Shown: piece after piece, positions 4,373 to 5,872 of the stretch
Numbering within the stretch: the first letter of the stretch is position 1
Layout: every line of letters begins with the position of its first letter
Source: Alphaproteobacteria bacterium
GTDB lineage: Bacteria; Pseudomonadota; Alphaproteobacteria; Rickettsiales; VGDC01
Direction: 5' to 3'
Length of the DNA: 5,872 nt
NCBI GenBank assembly: GCA_016869895.1
Contig: VGDC01000138.1
Coordinates: forward strand, 1-5,872
Program-made: the position numbers and the translations under genes
Notes under the pieces: generated by a model
What the model was told of the DNA's origin: nothing
Database searches by the model: none
The model's input: the letters and a program-made list of their open reading frames with translations, nothing else

Positions 4373-5872
4373 TTAGCGGCTATTGCCGGCATTCTTTGGA
4401 GAAGCGGCGTTTTTCACCTTATCGGCAAAGGAAGTGTGGCTTGCAGCAGCCGCCACTAAATCACTATTCAAGGTGACTTTCTGGCTTATCTTCTTCACTT
4501 CTTCCAGCGCCCGAAGGTCGATTTTCGGCACCAAAGCCGATTCCTTCTGCGTTCCGGCTTCCTTCGCCTTTTGCGCAGCTTTGAATTGCTTCTGGTCGAT
4601 AGGCCCCAGCACGGTTTCGAGGAAGGCGTGCTGCTCGGCGGTCTGTTTCGCGGTATGCTCGATGGAGGTGGCGTTATGCGCCACATCCTTATCGACGCGC
4701 ATAAGGCACAAAGTCTCCGGCGATTTGGCCTGCATCGTGGCCACGAATTTATAGGTATCGGACGCAGGGACGGTGGGGTCGAGCTTACCCGTCTTCACCA
4801 TCATCGGCGGATATTTCACCTTCTCTTTCACCGTGTGAAGCGGGGAATAGGCCATATTATTCTCGAAATCGCCGCGCTGCTCGCGTGCTTTGCCATAATC
4901 CCCCGGCCAACGCTCCGTCAACATATCCGTCACGGGCACATTGGAAAGCACGGCACCGAAAAGCTCCGGACGTTGCATGGCGGTGGCCAGTGTCAGCAAC
5001 CCGCCGTTGCTGGTGCCTTCGATGGCGAGACGCTCCGGCGAGGTGTATTTTTGTTTGGACAGGAATTCCGCGCAGGCGGCGAAATCGTCGAACACATTCT
5101 GTTTGTTGTGCAGCCGCCCCTGATCGTACCAATCCTTGCCGAATTCGCCACCACCGCGCAGATTCGCCTGCACATAGATGCCGCCGCGCGAGACCCAATC
5201 ATTGATATCCGGATTGGTCTGTGGCCCGAGGACGGTATTGAACCCGCCATATCCGCTCAGCTGCACCGCCGCCGTGCCATCCATCTCCACATCCTTCGGG
5301 CGGATGATGGTCATGGGCACGCGTGTACCGTCCTTGGAAGTGGCATAGACCCTTTCCACCACCGCATCCGGCAAGTCGAACGGCGAAGATTCCACCTTGC
5401 TTGCGGTCTGTTTCCCGCTGGAAAGGTCGAAGGTGATGGCCTCCGAAGCGTGTTTGAAGCTCGTCGCAGTCAGGCTGAGTTTATCACCCTTGATGGAGAT
5501 GCTGTGTGTCGGTGCGATGGCCTGTTCCGGCATCTGCAAATCGCGCAGCGGCTTGAAATCCTTATCGAGCACGGTAAGGCGTGTGCCACCATCGTGGTTA
5601 TACTGGGCGACGTGTGTATCCCCGCTGACATGCAGCATCACGAAACGATCCGTCGGATGCTGGGGGATAATTTCCTGCTCCGCATAGGGCGGCTGCGTGC
5701 CCACAGCGATGACCTTCCCGCGCGGTGCATTCTCATTGGTGTGCATCAGCAGCATGCCATCCTGCTCGTGGATGGGATGATAGAACGACTGGCCATCGCC
5801 TTTCAATTTTACGAAACCTTCATTCGGGTCGCGAGGCTGGGCATCCAGCACTTCGATCTGCTTTTGTTTGCG
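4373..5872 (-). CDS. Prolyl oligopeptidase family serine peptidase (S9A), C-terminal part with extra tail (5' partial)
   Basis: The frame is open to the right edge, so the GTG near 5851 is an internal Val; 499 residues are visible. S9A enzymes cut short peptides after proline or, in oligopeptidase B, after basic residues, with a beta-propeller gating an alpha/beta-hydrolase domain. Counting from the codon at 5872-5870, about 1-165 are the end of the propeller and about 170-425 the hydrolase domain. That domain shows LSGYGGFNTVLGP (205-217), the oxyanion/loop block ANLRGGGEFGKDW (236-248), nucleophile Ser288 in GTSNGGLL (codon 5011-5009), probable acid Asp365 in TGKLDPTVP and probable His399 in DVAHNA. 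The GGxxG-type and NLRGGGE blocks fit the prolyl endopeptidase branch. Two sites differ from the usual forms as I know them: GTSNGG for GGSNGG and AHN for GHG. After the domain ends near ETVLG, a tail of about 75 Lys/Ala-rich residues follows. A signal peptide cannot be checked. A shared terminator lies just downstream. Confidence 0.9.
   Translation of the reverse strand, partial: RKQKQIEVLDAQPRDPNEGFVKLKGDGQSFYHPIHEQDGMLLMHTNENAPRGKVIAVGTQPPYAEQEIIPQHPTDRFVMLHVSGDTHVAQYNHDGGTRLTVLDKDFKPLRDLQMPEQAIAPTHSISIKGDKLSLTATSFKHASEAITFDLSSGKQTASKVESSPFDLPDAVVERVYATSKDGTRVPMTIIRPKDVEMDGTAAVQLSGYGGFNTVLGPQTNPDINDWVSRGGIYVQANLRGGGEFGKDWYDQGRLHNKQNVFDDFAACAEFLSKQKYTSPERLAIEGTSNGGLLTLATAMQRPELFGAVLSNVPVTDMLTERWPGDYGKAREQRGDFENNMAYSPLHTVKEKVKYPPMMVKTGKLDPTVPASDTYKFVATMQAKSPETLCLMRVDKDVAHNATSIEHTAKQTAEQHAFLETVLGPIDQKQFKAAQKAKEAGTQKESALVPKIDLRALEEVKKISQKVTLNSDLVAAAASHTSFADKVKNAASPKNAGNSR

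Overview
The window looks like ordinary chromosomal DNA from a Gram-negative bacterium. It is moderately GC-rich by eye. It holds two small lipoprotein genes with lipoboxes, one of the entericidin family, and a bifunctional-type Aas acyl-ACP synthetase. The style suggests a proteobacterium, plausibly an alphaproteobacterium, but no rRNA or other marker fixes this. I see no transposase, integrase, phage gene, tRNA, CRISPR array or long repeat.

Left part (1-2629). The 3' part of an aas-like gene on + runs in from the left edge. It converges with, and overlaps by 29 bp, a TVP38/TMEM64-type (VTT/DedA superfamily) membrane protein gene on -. Directly upstream of that gene, on the same strand, is a small two-helix membrane protein gene; the two probably form an operon. 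Aas recycles lysophospholipid, and VTT-domain proteins are linked to lipid movement across membranes, so the cluster may be about membrane lipid upkeep. That link is inference.

Middle part (2630-3570). After a short divergent intergenic region come two tiny + strand lipoprotein genes. The first is an unrecognised 60-residue lipoprotein. The second is a 44-residue entericidin-family lipoprotein, easily missed by length-filtered gene callers. Behind the entericidin gene lie about 170 bases with no credible ORF. They can fold into a closed, branched RNA structure ending in a strong intrinsic terminator. This is either a structured 3' UTR or an unannotated small RNA, and is the best candidate here for something undescribed.

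Right part (3440-5872). An extended -10 promoter, a leader of about 100 nt and a strong ribosome binding site precede a KdpE-like OmpR/PhoB-family response regulator, with no sensor kinase visible. It converges on the 3' part of an S9-family prolyl oligopeptidase gene on -, and the two share a perfect 14-bp bidirectional terminator. The peptidase has an unusual C-terminal tail of about 75 residues and runs off the right edge.
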